Assembly (NCBI RefSeq): GCF_042242105.1 | Contig: NC_092033.1 | Location: 19,214,408-19,278,407, forward strand | Reading direction: 5' to 3' | DNA length: 64,000 nucleotides | Source of the DNA: Pempheris klunzingeri | Lineage: Eukaryota; Chordata; Actinopteri; Acropomatiformes; Pempheridae | Shown here: piece after piece, positions 62,938 through 64,000 of the stretch | How the letters are laid out: each line of letters opens with the position of its first letter | Numbering within the stretch: position 1 is the stretch's first letter | Notes under the pieces: generated by a model | The model's database searches: none | Told to the model about the DNA's origin: nothing | What the model saw: only the letters and a program-made list of their open reading frames with translations | Translations under genes and position numbers: made by a program

Positions 62938-64000
62938 CAGTTGCACTCAAAATTATTCAACCCTCATTGCAAATTGGGTTTATTGGAAAAATCTACAAGC
63001 TTTCAGCTGTGTTCAATGAACAACGCAAACAAGAACAAGTGAAATACCTTAACAAAACTAATATTGCAGGTGGTTTCTCCAAATTCAACACAAAATGACA
63101 CTTTTAATGACTACTGCATTTTCAAAATTATACAACCCCCTCTTGACGAGCATCTTTAGTACACAGTAGAGCACCTTTTAGCTGTTATGACCTGCTGCTA
63201 ACATGATGCATAACCAGACACCAGGTTCTGACAGCGCTCCTGAGGAATCTCAGCCCATTCCTCATGGACAATAACCTCCAGCTCTCTAACGTCCTTGGGT
63301 TTGTGTGCTGCAACCACCGTCTTCAAATCCCACCAGATTTTCTGTGAGATTCAAGTCAGTTAACTGTGACGGCCACTCTGGTATCTTCCAGGACTTTTTC
63401 TGAAGCCAAGCCTTGGTGGACTTTGAGGAATGTTTGGGATCACTGTCCTGTTGGAAGGTCCAGTGACGCCCAAGCTTCAGCTTCCTCACTGACAGCCTGA
63501 TGTTTTCTCCTGGATTTCCTGATACTTCATTGAATCCATGTTATCCTCCAAACGCTGCAGGTTTCCAGCCCCAGAACATCACTGAACCACCGCCGTGCTT
63601 CACTGTAGGCAGGGGGTTCTTTTCAGGGTCTGCCTCATTCTTCCTCCTCCAGACATACTGCTGATCCATAGACCTGAAAAGTTCCCCTTTTGTTTCATCG
63701 CTCCACAGAGCAGAATCCCAAAACTTCTGTGTCTTATTTGTATGGTTTCAAGCTTATTGGAGCCGACTTGTCTTGTGCTTTTGGGTCAGTAGTGGTGAAC
63801 TTCTTAGAGTTCAGGCCTTCAGTGTTTAGTGTGCTCCTTACTGTAGGAACTGAAACCTCAGCCTTACTGCAGGTCTTTTACAGTCTCTGGAGGGGTTTTG
63901 TCCTCCTGCCTCCTCAGAAATCTGGTGGCAGCTGTTGAGAGCTTCCTCTTTCTACCACGTCCAGGTAGTGTAGCCAGAGTTCCTTTAGCTTTGACCTTGT
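62938..64000 (-). mobile_element. Degenerate Tc1-like transposon, cut by window end
   Basis: The element starts after a TA at 62936-62937 with a terminus reading CAGTTGCACTCAAAATTATT. On the minus strand the transposase body is readable. The segment [19 protein letters not shown] with [15 protein letters not shown] (about 63330-63480) matches the catalytic C-terminal part of Tc1 transposases, where the consensus has SPDLNPIENLW. The DPKH and DLN...EN blocks are there but P to L, I to T and downstream frame changes show decay. Upstream parts (near 63550-63780) read through in several frames. The other terminus is beyond the window. Confidence 0.88.

Overview
The window is vertebrate nuclear DNA, almost certainly from a ray-finned (teleost) fish. 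It holds intron-split genes with GT-AG junctions, long introns, many CA/TA microsatellites, several fish-type repeats (tRNA-derived SINE copies, L2/CR1-like LINE debris, Tc1/mariner elements) and five recognisable vertebrate gene families plus one esterase. Nothing bacterial, phage-like or CRISPR-like is present. I rebuilt the gene models by hand from family homology. For every gene the splice phases close exactly through all listed exons.

Layout, left to right. (1) 1-11480: exon 1 of a Kv3-type potassium channel, best match kcnc2, on the minus strand at 10515-11069, with more than 10.5 kb of its first intron to the left. (2) 11481-24022: a gene-poor interval with SINE and LINE tails and a few AT-rich blocks that look like conserved regulatory DNA. 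(3) 24023-30890: a six-exon minus-strand gene of the RIC3/CCDC107 family (ccdc107). (4) 32714-34944: glipr1, a five-exon plus-strand gene for a CAP-domain membrane protein. (5) 36361-41743: krr1, a ten-exon minus-strand gene for the small-subunit processome KH protein, convergent with glipr1. (6) 42244-50972: a 19-exon minus-strand gene for a modular FN3/SEA-like/EGF/ZP/transmembrane protein of uromodulin-like-1 type. (7) 52498-61122 and beyond: seven exons of a secreted type-B carboxylesterase (cAMP-regulated D2 protein-like) on the plus strand; its 3' end with the catalytic His lies outside the window. (8) 62938-64000: a degenerate Tc1-like transposon that runs off the right end.

The kcnc2 - glipr1 - krr1 grouping, with glipr1 and krr1 convergent, matches the order I know from human chromosome 12q21. 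The neighbours here differ: CCDC107 is on human 9p and UMODL1 on 21q. The genes do not form a pathway. They are a neuronal channel, an ER-type membrane protein, a CAP protein, a ribosome-assembly factor, an apical or egg-coat-like ZP protein and a secreted esterase.

I found no convincing new biological system. The items most worth a second look are a 73-bp imperfect inverted repeat behind glipr1, a perfect 18-bp hairpin in the kcnc2 intron, non-canonical splice sites in the esterase, krr1 and ccdc107 genes, a stop codon inside a polyadenylation signal, and a MITE nested in a LINE.
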